Shown in pieces: positions 26,754 to 39,848 of a DNA stretch of 64,000 bases (positions are counted from its first letter, which is position 1; every line of letters begins with the position of its first letter). A program made the translations under genes and the position numbers. Source of the stretch: Eucalyptus grandis (taxonomy: Eukaryota; Streptophyta; Magnoliopsida; Myrtales; Myrtaceae). The DNA lies in the NCBI RefSeq assembly GCF_016545825.1, contig NC_052613.1, positions 50,202,112-50,266,111 on the forward strand, in the 5' to 3' direction. A model generated the notes under the pieces. It ran no database searches and had not been told where the DNA came from. It saw nothing but the letters and a program-made list of their open reading frames with translations.

Positions 26754-29700
26754 CTTTTTCTTTTTCTTTTTTTGATAAAAGGTATGAATATATTGATGTT
26801 TAACCAGAAAGCTATAAATAGCTATACAATAAGAGCTCGGTCCCAGAAACTTGCACTCATAGAGACGGGAGTCAGAGTGAGTGGAAAGGGGCCGAGGTAA
26901 AAGAAAGTAGAAACAGGCAACAGCAAAAGAAAAGAAGGCAAGAGCACCAGCTAGCCTACTCCGATACAGAGAACAGAGAGGCTACAAAAACAAAAGAAAC
27001 CGGAAACCCACTCAAAGACGGGTAGAAAGGATGCTGCCGACGCCAACGAAAGGAGCGAAGAACATCAATCCGAGCTTCCGCATCAGCAGCCTGTAGTTAT
27101 GAAAAACCTCCAAACAAGAGATAGTTAAGGAACCCCCTACTCAAGAAGTCGGGCCGCCATTGGGGTATGCTAATCTGCCAAGATAGAGGGATTGAGCGAC
27201 CAACTTTGCAGCAGTCTTCTATTTGTAGAGGTGGGAGGGACGTGATGGAAGGACAATGCTTTGTCCTTAATGACTCTTTCAAGATGCATTTTCATGGCCG
27301 AGAGGGAGGGAGGTCTACCCCGGAAAATGATGTTATTCCGCTCCTTCCAAATGATATTGCACATAGTAGCAAACCCAAACCGAGCAAGAGAAGAGCGAAA
27401 AGAAGCCTATATAAGTATTTGATCGCCCAGAGCAAATTATCCAACCAAGAATTGTTCCGCCAAGCAAAATTGAATCTAGCAGCCTAGAAAATCGCTAAGG
27501 CAGAAGGTATACAACACCCAAAAAATAAGTGGTCGACCGAGTCGGGCCTATAAGAGCAGAAGCCACAATTCGTAGCTAGGATACGACCATAGGTGAGAAG
27601 AAGAACCTGAGTTGGTAATCTGTTCTTCGTAATTAGCCGAATCAAAAATTGAAATCGAGGAGCTAACGAGGAGTTCCAGATGAAAGGAGCCCACTGATTC
27701 GAAAGGCTTCTTGGGCGTATGTTATCCCAAGCTGAAGCAGCAGTAAAGTTGCCAAAAGGGCTGCCCAACCAGTGGAATTAATCAGGTTCATCATTAAGTT
27801 CAGGAAGGGGGTCATCCCAGGAGTTGATCACTTCCAACACGCCCGAAGTGGGATCCAAAAAATTCAAAAAATCGGCAACAGATGCTCCTTTAGGAAGCCG
27901 AGAGCGATAAATATCTGCATTGGTAAACAATAAGTTAAGCGGCCCTTTAGGAGTTGTCAAACCAGAAAGAGATGGAGCAGTCATTCCCCACATGCCAGGA
28001 AAAGGATTTGCGGAAGTCGCCACGGAGGTCTAGGATTCTCTTCCAAGACCAGGAGCAACAGGTAGGTTTTGAGGTAAACTAGAAGTTTACATTCTTCAAA
28101 AAGACTGAGTGAATCCATCTGCACCAAAGAGATTCCCTGTCTGTGAATAACAACCATATGTGCTTTAACATGGCAGCCGTGTTACTTTCTCGAAGTCTGT
28201 GGATTCCCAAGCCACCTTCAGACTTAGGAAGGCAAGCATCAGACCAAGCAACCTTAGCACCACCCATTCTGAGGTTAGGACCTTCCAAAGGAATTGTCTC
28301 AAGATTCGCTCAATGTCATACAACACCGATCTCGGTAAAATGAACACATTTGCCCAATAAACTTGAACAGAGTGGAGCACTGACCTAATGAGTTGCAACC
28401 GGCCTGCAAAAGAGAGGAAGTGTTGTGTCCAAGTTTGCACTCTTGAAGTGATGATGTTAACTAATGTGATACAATCAACTTTGCGAAGCCTGGAGGAGAT
28501 GACTGGAATTCCAAGATATCAGAATGGTAGGGATCCTTCCTGAAATCCAAAAAGTGTGATGAAGGCGTCACGGGATTCAAGGGAGACCCCTAAAAGTAGA
28601 TCTCACTTTTGTGGATGTTCGGTTGAAGCCTTAACCATTGAGAAAATTTATCCAATCCTGCTTTAAGAAGAGATAGAGTTGGCATAGAGGCCCCAACAAA
28701 AAGCAACACATTGTTGGCAAAAAATAAATGAGAGAGTCTAGTCGATTTACATCTCCAGAAAAATTGGAACAACAGGTGATTAGTTTGCATATTCAATATG
28801 TCAGTGAAAACTTCCATGACAAACGTAAAAGGTAAGGCGACATTGGATCACCTTGTCTAATACCTTTGCCACTAGGAAAAAATCCATGCAATTCACCATT
28901 CAGGGAAATAGAGAAGTGTGGTGATCGAACACATGTCATAATGAGATGAATGAAATGGAGGGGAAACCAGAAAGCTTGAAGCATTACCTCCAGAAAATCC
29001 CAATTTAGTGTGTCGTAGGCATTTCGGAAATGAACTTTGATGGCGCATTTAGGCTTATATGGCTTGATGTGAAACCCCGCAAATGGCTCCTGAGCTAGAA
29101 GGATGTTGTCGCTAATCTATCTTCTTTTGACAAATGCATTTTGAGCATGGCTAATAATGGAAGGCATAACAACCGCCATACGGTTTGCAATAATCATAGT
29201 TATGCATTTATACACCGTGTTGCAACAAGCAATCGGTCTGAAATCATTTACCGTAGTAGCATTGGGGCATTTGGATATAAGAGTAAGGATAATGTTGTTA
29301 GATCCCTTCAGAAGCTTACTGGTAGAGAAAAAATCCTTGATCGCGCAAATAACCGAAGGGCCAACAATATCCCAGCTGTGTTTGTAAAATTCCACACCAA
29401 AACCATCAGGGCCCAATGCCTTTCCAGCAGCTAGGGAAAATAGGGATTCCCGTATTTCAGTATCCAATACAGGTCTTGAGAGGTGGAGGATGTGGTTATC
29501 GTCCAGCTCTCGAGGAATTACCGAACGGACATCTTGTATTGAAGGCACGGTGGAGAGAGGCGAATAGGCCAAAAGATCCCAGAAATGAGAAACTGAGTAG
29601 TTGCTGGATTTGTGGAGGGTCTTGAACCAAGTTCCCTGCATTATCTGTAAGAGAAAGAATTATATTGAGAAAATGCTTCCTATTTACCAAATGGTGGAAG

Positions 29701-29897
29701 AATTTGGTGTTAAGGTCACCCTCTTCAAACCACTTCACTCGAGATTTCTGTTTGTAGAAACTTTCTTCTTGAAGACAGAGGTCGGAGAAGATATTAATGC
29801 ATTCTCTTTCACGAGCCGCAAGTTGTAAATTGAAAGGATCAAGATGGAGAGAAAAAATCCTTGATCGTGCAAGTAATCGAAGGGCCAACAATGTCCT
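26754..29897 (-). mobile_element. 5'-truncated L1-type LINE in the SNAP33-B leader intron
   Basis: The insert is flanked by a perfect 13-bp target duplication AGTTGCTTGTTTC (26,741-26,753 and 29,898-29,910) and is absent from copy A. The T-rich left end is the reversed poly-A tail. Minus-strand fragments show reverse transcriptase (KWFEEGDLNTKFFHH; GKALGPDGFGVEFYK near 29,400; GIRQGDPMSPYL near 28,850) and a zinc-finger C-terminal region (GFCSYRPDSVDHLFF near 27,560). The endonuclease part is missing. The catalytic FADD box reads FANN near 28,720, and several stops and frameshifts occur, so the copy is dead. The 5' 50 bp duplicate an internal segment. Confidence 0.92.
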
Positions 29898-30696
29898 AGT
29901 TGCTTGTTTCTTGATCTCCTGATGATTCTTGATTCTTGTTCTTGCCGTGTGTGTTTGTATCTTCAATCCTTCCTTTAGTGAAACAGTTTGATGTTCGTTT
30001 TCCCTCTCTGCATTGGTGGATTTGTGTCGTTGTGTGTGGGCGAACTTTGCATTTGTGGGATTGGTTTTTGCTCCCCGAAGCCGTCCGTTCTTTTCTCCTT
30101 GCTGCTAGGTCGGGGAGAGAAAGAGAGAGAGAGAAGGATTATCCCGCAGAGTGTTTTTTTTTTTTTTTTTTTTTTGAGGGAATGGAGAATGTGAAGTTAA
30201 GCTTCTGCAATTCCTTGGTCTATGAGATGATTCATAGCTTCCCTTCCATTTTAACATAATGATGCTTTAGTAGCTATTCTTCAAAAGGAGCATTAGCGGT
30301 TAATTACTGGCCATGATGATCTTGGCTCACATAATATATCATCCTCGCTTCATTCCATAGTTTTTGTCTGCATTAGTGCGTCATTTTCAGAGGGGATCCA
30401 ATTGGGGCATCCTTGAGCTTTTTCTTTTGTTGGTCTTTCTGTCTAGTTGATGAAATGTTTTGCTGAAGCAACCCACATTCATTGAGTTCAAGGGCTCGGA
30501 CATTTTCACTTTTGCAAACAGGGTTGACATGAACCGTCTTTTTAAACTACATTCGTGTATCCCTTGTCATGAAGATGTGCTTGGATCTTGGAATTAGCTT
30601 CGTGAGTAACTCTTGTTGTTTTGCTTCATCAGGTTCTTGGAATTTTTACCATTACGTCACCGTATTGAAAAAAGCAACTTCTTCTGATCTTTGAAA

Positions 30697-32186
30697 ATGT
30701 TTGGATTTTTAAATCACCAGTGAATAAGGTTTCCAAGCAAAACTCTGTGGACCTTCCATCTTCAGGAAAAAATCCTTTTGATTCCGATACTGAATCTGAC
30801 ACGAAATCTACCATTAAACCTTCAAGGCGAGCAAACTCAGAGCCCGTGCTCATTGTGCCAAATCTCGGTGGAATTCCTTTCGATGATGATAAGGGACGAA
30901 GAGGAGCGACTTTCAGGTTCATCAACAGCACGGGATGAATACAGGAACGACTTTCATGAATCAGGAGGGCTAGAGAATCAGAGCGTTCAAGAATTGGAGA
31001 ACTATGCCGTGTACAAGGCGGAGGAGACTACAAGTACTGTCAACAACTGCCTTAAGATTGCTGAGGATATAAGAGAGGATGCCACGAGGACCCTTGACAT
31101 GTTGCATAATCAGGGCGAGCAGGAGGACCCACGAAATGGTTGCCGATACAGATAAGGACTTGAGCAAGATATTGTGAACTTGGCACGCTAAGAATATGAT
31201 CTAGAAAAATATGGCCACAGTTTTCTGCTGTCTGGTACTTTATCAGTTTCTTTATATAACATTCTGTTTTTCATCCAGATGACACCTCGATATTGTTTCT
31301 TGAGCGACTTCTATTTTCATTATTAATTATTACCCATACATTGTTTTGGTGAATACCAGGGGGAAAAGCTCTTAGGAAACCTTGGAGGAATGTTCTCTAA
31401 GACTTGGAAACCGAAGAAGACCCGAGAAATTTCAGGGCCCGTAGTTACAACAGGTTTCTTACCCAATTGCTTTGTCGTGGTTTCTTTATTTAAATGTACG
31501 CACAGCTTTTCTGATGAAACTTGAGTATTTGTACTTTCCACGACGATTACATCAACTCATCGGCTATTTCCTCCTGGCACGACAGACAATTCATCTAAAA
31601 AAGTGACAAAAAACAGAGGGAGAAGTTGGGGTTGGCTCCTGTGCCAAAAGGAAAAGGGACTACTCGTACTCCTCCGCCTGAACCAACAAATGCATTGCAG
31701 AAAGTCGAGGTTTGTGGTTCAACGAGTTTGTTTCCCTCAAATAGCAGTCTTTGAGCATCTGTTCACAAGGACTTTTCGGACGGCAGGTTGAGAAGGCAAA
31801 GCAAGATGATGCGTTATCAGATCTTAGCAATGTCTTAGGTGACCTGAAGAATATGGCTGTTGATATGGGAGGCGAACTTGACAGGTCTGAATATGTCCTA
31901 ACTTATATTCATATGCTTTCCTACTTGACCTATTTAAATGTGCCTGAACTGATACACTTCTAGCTTTGAGATTGAAGTTTGATCAAGATAATTTTCTGGT
32001 TTGGTGAAGTTTTGCTTCTTTGCCCTTGTCACATTCTCTTATAAAGGCATAGGTCTTTACTTATAGAGCTAATGTGGTGCGTACAGGCAAAACAAAGCTC
32101 TCGACCATCTAGGTGATGATGTGGATGAGCTGAACTCTCGAGTGAAAGGGGCCAACCAACGTACTCGTCGTCTGCTTGGCAAATGA
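30697..32186 (+). pseudogene. SNAP33 duplicate (copy B), multiply disrupted
   Basis: This has the same exon-intron order as SNAP33-A, so it is a DNA duplicate and not a processed copy. Lesions relative to copy A: a one-base loss in codons 4-5 gives a stop at 30,721-30,723; a net 17-bp loss near 30,907 in the Ser-rich linker; a 5-bp loss near 31,120 in the Qb helix; loss of the exon 1 splice donor near 31,168; and one base lost from the A run of exon 3 near 31,600. The last two exons (Qc helix, RRLLGK end) are nearly unchanged. The native promoter was not duplicated, and a LINE sits in the leader intron. No functional product is expected. Confidence 0.95.
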
Positions 32187-32825
32187 AGGGAGAGCAAGAG
32201 CAGGCTTATTTATTGTGCATTTACTCTTGCCTTCCCATAGCTGTTCTAGTGTGTTCTCCCTCTTTCTTTCACCAAGCCGAAAACGAAGAATTTTGTTTGA
32301 TAGCTTGTACCGCACCAGCAATTGAAATAAACTAATCAGCAAATGAAATAAACCCATCTTTCTGCAAATTGAATTATTGTTTGGTGATCTTTCGGATTCC
32401 TGAATTTCTTGCTACTTGTATATATATTTGGCCCATATGTCGGTACTCAATACGGGTGGAGATGAACAGTAGACATCATAATTTGTAAAATCAATGCCCC
32501 AAATGACCAAACAGCATATTCATATGCTGAAGGTGGTTCCAGACAATGCATCAAATACACAATGGACAAAACCTAAAAACATAAGACAGGAGTGTAGATA
32601 TATTAGTTTGAGTGGCATTCTCTATGATTCTCTCCTCTCTTTTTTATTGCAAACTGTTGTCCAACCAATAATTTTTTACAAGACCATGGCCTGAACCGAA
32701 GTAATAAGACACAAGTCTCCCTTGACAAAGCTGTAACAGCAAAAGAATGCACGATGACACCGGGTAGCATCTCCAAGTTGAGCTATAAAATGGAGAAAGC
32801 GAACAAAGATGAGAGACGAATGGTC

Positions 32826-33418
32826 TGTGAAGATGAAGATGAAGATGAAGAAATGAATCAAGATACAGAGGAATCAGCAAAGGAAATACTTTGAATCACT
32901 CTATTTCAATATGATTGTAGTACAAAGCTTCTGTGTATCAATGACAGCTTATGAATACAAATCCTCTGTTTTACATCCCCTGTTTCTATCTCTCTATCAC
33001 AGCACATATCAGTTTATACAATGCAGAGCATCCATTGATGATTGCTCTCTAAGTTCTCTCTCTCTCTCTATATATCTATTTTTCTTCTCTGCTTTGCTTA
33101 CTTATCCATCGAAGAAGAAGAAGACTACTTATATCAGAAAAGAATAACAAACTGAATACAACTAACTATTTCTTAATTTGTTTCACCACTCTAAACCGAA
33201 TAACAGCACGTGTGTCAGTTGAGATCTACATCACGAGCTCTTCACCGTTGATCATCGGCTCATTGGTACTTTCCCGTTTTTGTTTTTCCCACGTGTTCTT
33301 TGCTTCGCTTTGCTGCTCCGTATAACTCTTTCTCTCCATAGTTCTTTCTCTTCCAGCATCAGTGTTATCTGCTGAATTTATAGTGGCTGAATGAAACTTT
33401 GTTCCTATATGCTTAACA
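32826..33418. mobile_element. Probable solo LTR, 593 bp
   Basis: The insert is present in copy B and absent from copy A at the equivalent site (copy A reads GAATGGTTTTCC). It begins TGTGAAG and ends CTTAACA, the TG...CA ends of an LTR. The flanking 5-mers are TGGTC and TGGTT, a 5-bp target duplication with one mismatch. There is no internal coding region, so it is most simply a solo LTR. No second copy exists in the window to confirm the family. Confidence 0.6.
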
Positions 33419-33875
33419 TGGTTTTCCTCTGAGAACGCTACCACGTCACATCAGTTCCAAGATTTGCATAGACATCAAGTCAGGGTGGCCGATAATATGC
33501 TTATAAACAGGCAGAGTGGCAGGCAATGTGTTATGAAGAACATTTAGTGTCATTCTTAATAATTTCCAATTGGTTATCTTTACGAGAAGTCAGAAGTGCA
33601 TATTGTTGCAAAATAAAAGTTCAGACATGTACTGGCCGCTGAGTCTCATTCCTCTATAGAAGCTACCCAATCTTATGGCTTAATGTACATTGTCGAGAAT
33701 TATACACAAGCTTCTATTATTCATTCTACAGAGGGAATGAATGAATTCAGTGCTTGTTTCTCACATATAATTTACAGTAGAGATTCTAGCAAAGTCAGTG
33801 CTTCCCTAATTTGAAGAATAAAAACAAAGGCGTCACCATTCATCATTTCTTGTTCATGCTGAAATACAAGACTTA

Positions 33876-34441
33876 GGCAATGTTTGTTTGTGTTCTTATT
33901 TTTTGTTCATGAATAGAATTCTTGTTTCTTTGTTCCGAGGAACAAAAGAAGAATAGAAATGCTTTCGTTTGCGGATTTGTTCAAAATCTATTTTTTTGTT
34001 CCCGAGAACAAATTTGGAACAGAAACAAGAAACAAAAAAAACTTATTTATTGTTTCTAAAACAATTTGGAGAAACAAATTTTCTCTTTCTTCTTTCTTTT
34101 CTTTTTCTTTTTTTCTTCTTTTTTCTTTGACCGGTCGCCGGCCTCGGCCATGACCGGGGACCGGCCGTCGAGGGCCACCGACCTCGCCGAAGCGTCGCCG
34201 GCCCTGGGCAAGGTTCGGCCTCGCCTTGGCGAGCTCACCTAGCCACCGGCGAGGCTCAGCCTCGCCGAGCCACAACCAGGCGATCAGTGGCTGGGCGAGG
34301 CTGCCGGCCCACATCTTCTTTATTCCCAGAACAAGTTTACCAAATGCGTTTTTTTGTTCAAAAATTGTTCCGGAATTTGTTCCGGAATCTATTTCAGTTT
34401 CCTGGAACAATTTTTAAACAGAAACGTTATCAAACACACTC
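33876..34441. mobile_element. PIF/Harbinger-like MITE, 566 bp
   Basis: Inserted in copy B only, flanked by TTA on both sides (33,873-33,875 and 34,442-34,444), the typical 3-bp target of PIF/Harbinger elements. The left end is GGCAATGTTTGTTTGTG and the right end, reversed, is GAGTGTGTTTGATAAC. The interior has a pyrimidine run followed by a GC-rich core (GGCCGTCGAGGGCC-like strings), nearly the same as one at 50.7-51.1 kb. No transposase is encoded. Confidence 0.7.
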
Positions 34442-34742
34442 TTATTCTGAAGTTCAGTACTTTTCAAGACATGAAGATGTGTAGAAGATACTAAACGTTG
34501 TAAATATATAGAGGAGAGAAGTCATATCTTACAAAACTTCCTTCCAAGGAAGCATCCCACCTTCCACCATACCAATACGAACACCTGAGTGCTTGCAAGT
34601 ACAATATACTGAGATATTAAAGAAGAAAGCACCATCTGCCTCTTCCATTGACCAGCATAACAATTTACGGTCTTCATACATCATCGCTCTTCACAAGAGT
34701 CCAGCTCCCTCTTCCATTGCCCAGCATAACAATTTATGGTCT

Positions 34743-37700
34743 TCATAAATCATCGCTCTTCACAGGGGTCCAGCTCCTTTGGGACGCAGCTTCTCTCCTG
34801 GCATGTAAAATATAACCAAGAATATACCCCACGAATGCTCCAAGCACCAACACGCACGCACCTTTAACAAACCACGAGAAAAAGGACTCAGGTGCCTCTA
34901 TGTTAGGTTCAGCACCACTAGTACCACTGTTAAGAACCTCTCCAGATGCCAGAATTTCCACTGTGTCATGCACCTGGCCATCATGATTTCCGATATAAGA
35001 AAGCACAAGCTTCTCCCTAGTAGCTACCAACCTAGTGTACCCGAACTCACCCCCTCGGTACAATGACCTTTGAGGTTGTGGGTAAATAGGATCAGTCAGA
35101 TGATCTGGTCTGGGCTGCCAGATGGATTGGGAATCTAGGCCCGCCATTCCAATCACAATGTGAATTGGCAGTGCCTCCCAATTATCCTTGGCTGGATCTG
35201 TACTTCCACAGGTGAAGTTATTAATTGGACAAAACCTTTCATATCTATGTACGTGGCCCCACAAAACAAGGGTCACTTTATTCTTCACGAGCAAAGGTTC
35301 TAAGTGCTGCATCATTTTCTCCCTAATGGGTCTATCATTAGATTCATAGCTTGTCGTGTACATTGGTCTATGCCCTTGAACTATCACAAAAGGAGTCTTC
35401 TTCCGATCCACCGATTCCAAATCAGCCTTTATGAAATCGTACTGCTTGCTTCCAGGAAGAAAATTAGTCTCGGTAGACATGTAAAGAAAGTGGACCACTC
35501 CCGTATCAAATGAGTAGTACAGGTTCCGGGTGGCCGGGGCCTTCATTCCAGTGGGTTCCGAGGAATTGCCAGGCATGTTGAACCTAAGGCTGTAAGGTAC
35601 TCCACATTCACCTCCCCCGTCTGTTCCATATATCGTTCGGGCCCACTGGGGCTTCCAAGGTTGCGATGGCCAATCATACTCATGATTGCCAATACACACA
35701 TGGTATGGAACTTGGGCAGCGACGGGCTCGATCTGAGTGAAGAAATGGTCCCACAACCAAGAGTAACCTCTTGCATAGCTGATATCTCCAATGTGAGACA
35801 CAAAACTTGGCCTGTTCCCTAGAGCTTCAATGTCACGGAGGATCCACTTTATGGTCGTTATGCTCTCATCTTGTGTGCGGTAAAATGTCGTGTATGGTGT
35901 TGCAGTTCCCATATCTCCAAATAAAAATGCTATCGTCTCATCTGAGTCTTTAGCCCTAGGCATAAAGCTGTACGTTTCACTCCAACCACCAGAGTCGCTC
36001 CCAACCTGTTGCGAGAGTATGGACATTCCAATCACTAAGAGGTACTAGTCCCAATTGAATTTCGAGCATGCTTATATCGGTTATGATACTTCTACAACTG
36101 AAAAGACTAATCACACAGAACACCAAATTCTACTGAGAAAGTAGACAAGCCCCATTAACGTCATGACAGATTCTATGATTCTATCACATGTATTTCTTGT
36201 CTGAGAGATCAACCGATCATGCATTCACACCGGGAATTCTGCGTGAACCATACCGTTCATGGGAAAGACCAAGTGAAAGCCCAATCCGTGCATGGTTTCC
36301 ACATGCAAAAATATGATGGAATTCACCGCGCCTTTTGAAGGGTGGTGAGGCAGCAGCAACTAGCAACTAAACCAGCATCAACATGTATCCAAACCACCAG
36401 GACAACAGCAAACTCACAGCCACACCATTGTCTCTTAACCATCAAAAAGAAATGAAACTGCTGACCCAACATGAACCTTAGTCTACGGATCTGTTCGTTT
36501 TGCGAAAAATAGGCATTACCGGTAAATATTTTCCCAAAGTCATTTTTCAGGAAAATGACAATATTTTTTTAGTGTTCAACTAAAACCTGAAAATGTTTTG
36601 AAAAATATTTTCCAGTGTTTGGTAAGGAAAATATTTTCCGCTCACCAGATTAGCAAGCGTGGGCATCAAGCTCGAGGCTCGCCAAATCGACGAGCGTGAG
36701 TTTGAGATTGACGAACTTGAGGTTTACCTAGTCTGACGACTAGCCAGAAAGAAGAATATGAGAAACAAAGAAAATAAAAAGAAAAGGAAAAAGAAATTAA
36801 AAATAAAAAAAATAATAATTCAAATAAAAAAAAGAAGAAGAAGAAGAAAATGAGAGGAAGAAGTGATGATTTATAGAGGTGTAAGATAAGAGAGGTCAAA
36901 TAAGGAAAAGGGAAAATCCTAAATAATGACCCAAAGTATCTTTTTTTTTTCAAAAGAGGATCTGAAGTAAAATCTGTCTCAAATAAAGACTTAAAGTTAT
37001 TATTTAGTTTCAAAGAAGGACCTCACTCATCTGCTAGTGAATAGATGCATTTCCGACTCATATTCTGATTTCCGACTCATATTCTGATGGCCTGATCAGG
37101 GATATTTTTGTCCATTTCTTTTAAAAAAATTCGATTGTCTTGTTTTTTTTTGGGGGGTTAGTGGTTGCACCGTTCATCTCTCTCGCGAACCCAAGCAAAG
37201 CCAGTCATAGAGAGAGAAAGAGAGAGGAAGGAAGCAGCGAAGAGGGAGCCAGCATGTTCTCTCTCTTCTTCCTCCTCCTCCCTCTCCTCGCCGCTTCCGC
37301 TCCACATGCGTACGGCAACGTCTCATGCCACATCAATTGTGGCGGCCACACCCCCACCGTCGACTCCTTCAACACCATGTGGCTCCCCGACCGCTACTTC
37401 ACCAGCAGCGCCGCCACCGTTGTCTCGGAGCCCCTCCGCTTCCACCAACCCCAGGAAAAGACGCTCCGCTACTTCCCCCTCTCCTCCAGCAAGAAGAACT
37501 GTTACGTCCTCCCCGGCCTCCCCTTCGGCCGCTACTACCTCCGCACCTTCACCGTCTACGACAACTATGACGGCAAGTCCCACCCTCCGAGCTTCGACAC
37601 CTCCGTCGAGGGCACCCTCGTCTTCAGCTGGCGCTCCCCCTGGCCCTTCCCTGACCTCGCCGGCGCCTACTCAGACCTCTTCGCCTTCGTCCGCGACGGC

Positions 37701-39733
37701 AAGGCCAACGTCTGCTTCTACAGCATTGCCACCGACACCCCCCCCCCCCATGGTCGGATCCCTGTCGCTCGTCTAGGTTGATCCGCTGTCTTATCCACGT
37801 CAGCGATTTCATCCTGGTCAACTACGGGAGACTGGACTGTGGCGCCGATCAGTGGGGGCCGGGTTTCAGTGACGACGCCAACTACTTCAACTGGTCCTGG
37901 CAATCGGATTACAACGCCCGGACCACCGCCACGCGTAAAATCATCGATGCCATCTCGATCGCGAGCAGCATCGCAAGGACCAATCAGCAACCCAATTATT
38001 TCCCCATGAAATTGTACCATATCGTGGTGACGGCCAGTCAAATGGGGGCCGTGAAGTATGAATTGGAGGTGGACGCCAAGCTGGATTACCTGCTGTGGTT
38101 CCACTTTGCGGAGATCGATCCACGGGTGAACAAGGCGGGCCAGAGGGTGTTCGATGCCCTGGCGAACAGAGCAAACGCGACCAGGATCGATATCTATAAG
38201 GAGGTCGCGCAATTCACGGCTTTTGATTGGCATTACACCGTGAAGAATTTGAGCAATACTGTTTTAAATGTGAAGCTGGTGCATGTTGTTGGTGCCCCAT
38301 TGCTTAGCGGAATTGAGAACTACGCGCTGGTCCCTACCGCCGCCGAGGCCACCCTCGCCAGATGTGGCGAGGATCGGCTGCAAGCCCTCGCCCACTAACG
38401 GCGATGGGTGTCCAGCCCCCGTCAGCCCTTACCAAGGGCTGGCGCTCGCCGCTCACCGGCCCTTCCCAAGTTCAATGGTCTTGAGAAGAAGACGAACAGG
38501 GGATGGAGAAGATGATGAATAGTGCAACATCGACCCAAAAAAAAAAAGACAACTTTAAATTTTTAAAAGAAATGTATAAAAATACCCTTGATCAAGCCAC
38601 CAAAATATGAATTGGAAATGCATTTGTTCATAGGCCGGCAAATGAGGTCTTTTTTTTTTAGATTAAACGACCACTTTGGATACTTATTTGAGACAGCTTT
38701 AATCCAAGATTTTTTTTTTTTTAGAAAAGAAATGCGTTTTGGGTTTTTATTTGGGACTTTCCCTAAGGAAAATGTTAAAATGAAAAATATTTTCTCTTAC
38801 TTTAAAATATTTTTTTTCTTTTGATGGAAAATATTTTCTTCAATAAATTTATTTTTCTTGAAACAAACATTAAAAAATTCAAAAATTATTTTCCTAAAAA
38901 TTATTTTCCACGAAAGAAACGAACTCTAAAAGGAACAACCAAAGCAATCAAACCTAGCAAAACTTCCATTTTATACATAATCAAAGAACAAAAACTGATC
39001 ACAAACCTCATAGAGCACGATTCAAACACGAGCTCACCTGATAATAATACCTCACCCCGCCCTTCAAATTCATCATGACCGCATCATGAGTCCACCCAGG
39101 ATCCCTCCACCCGACGCTGTCGTTCGCCGGCGCGTCGCACATGTCGTCCCTCTCGTACCTCCCCGCACGCGCCGTCGCCAACTCGCCCATCTTCCCCTCT
39201 CTCTTCCCGTACCTGACGTACCTCCGGCCGCCGTCCTCAGCCACGAACATGACCCGCATCTCATCCTCCCGATCCGTGTACGACAGGTGGACTTGCTCCG
39301 GTCCGCGGCCCGGCTCGAACCCGGCCTCCTCGGAGGCGCCGAGGAAGTGCTTCGCGCCCGGCAGGGGGTTGTGGTCGTGGTCGAGCCGGGTGCGGTCGAC
39401 CTCGGACTCGGACCACCGGAAGATCCGGAAGGAGTAGTTGGATCGGAGGTTGGGCAAGGGGAGGGAGACGGAGCCCGACCCGGAGGAGAGGTGGGCCGGG
39501 TCGGAGGAGAGGAAGACGTAGCCGATGAAGAGGTCGTGGGGGGAGTCGGGAGGGGAGTAGATGCCGAGCCAGTCGAGGCTGGAGGGGGAGTCGACGCCGG
39601 ACCATCGGATCTGGATCGGGTCGCCGGATTTGGAGAGGATCTTGGGGGAGATGGACAGTGAGGGTGCGGATTCGGTTGATGGGTCGAGGAGGGAGAGGAG
39701 GGAGATGACGAGAAGAGGGATCATAGTGGCCAT
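34743..39733 (-). CDS. PAP2/PAP9-like membrane-anchored purple acid phosphatase, intact copy B
   Basis: A large plant purple acid phosphatase: a dinuclear-metal phosphoester hydrolase with an N-terminal fibronectin-like domain. Exons: 39038-39733 and 34743-36005; 1,959 bp, 652 residues, the family length. The chosen start gives [16 protein letters not shown], a signal-peptide-like hydrophobic stretch. Metal-binding motifs [23 protein letters not shown] and GHVH are all present in exon 2. Near the C-terminus a hydrophobic segment ([16 protein letters not shown]) precedes a short tail, matching the tail anchor of PAP2/PAP9 proteins. An in-frame ATG at 39,883 would add 50 residues without acidic side chains. 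The intron holds a 2.44-kb insertion and the upstream region is triplicated. The substrate cannot be inferred. Confidence 0.93.
36486..38925. mobile_element. Transposon-like insertion carrying a captured gene, in PAP-B intron
   Basis: Absent from the homologous intron of copy A and flanked by CTA on both sides (36,483-36,485 and 38,926-38,928). The ends are imperfect inverted repeats: left GTTCGTTTTGCGAAAAAT, right (reversed) AGTTCGTTTCTTTCGTGGA. The AT-rich arms surround a GC-rich block of about 1.1 kb that derives from a malectin-like/LRR gene. No transposase is seen, so it is a non-autonomous, gene-carrying element. Exact ends and superfamily are uncertain. Confidence 0.65.
37254..38398 (+). 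pseudogene. Captured fragment of a malectin-like/LRR receptor-like protein gene
   Basis: The block encodes a signal peptide ([15 protein letters not shown]) followed by a malectin-like (di-glucose binding) domain. Motifs: [40 protein letters not shown], then [32 protein letters not shown] and [16 protein letters not shown]. It ends shortly after ENYALVP, where the LRR part should follow, and continues into unrelated GC-rich sequence. The frame is broken near 37,745-37,800: in one frame a TAG interrupts the expected VDPLSY segment, and a further shift is needed to regain FILVNYGRL. It is a truncated, disabled copy inside a mobile insertion; its GC content is far above its surroundings. Confidence 0.82.
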
Positions 39734-39848
39734 GGTGGCGGCGGCGGCGGCGGCAGTTGAGACTGGTGGTGGTTTTATCGGGCGAATTGGCGGGGTTCGC
39801 GGGTTTCGTTTGGCGTGGAAGGGATATGGTGGTCGGACTTTTAGGATT

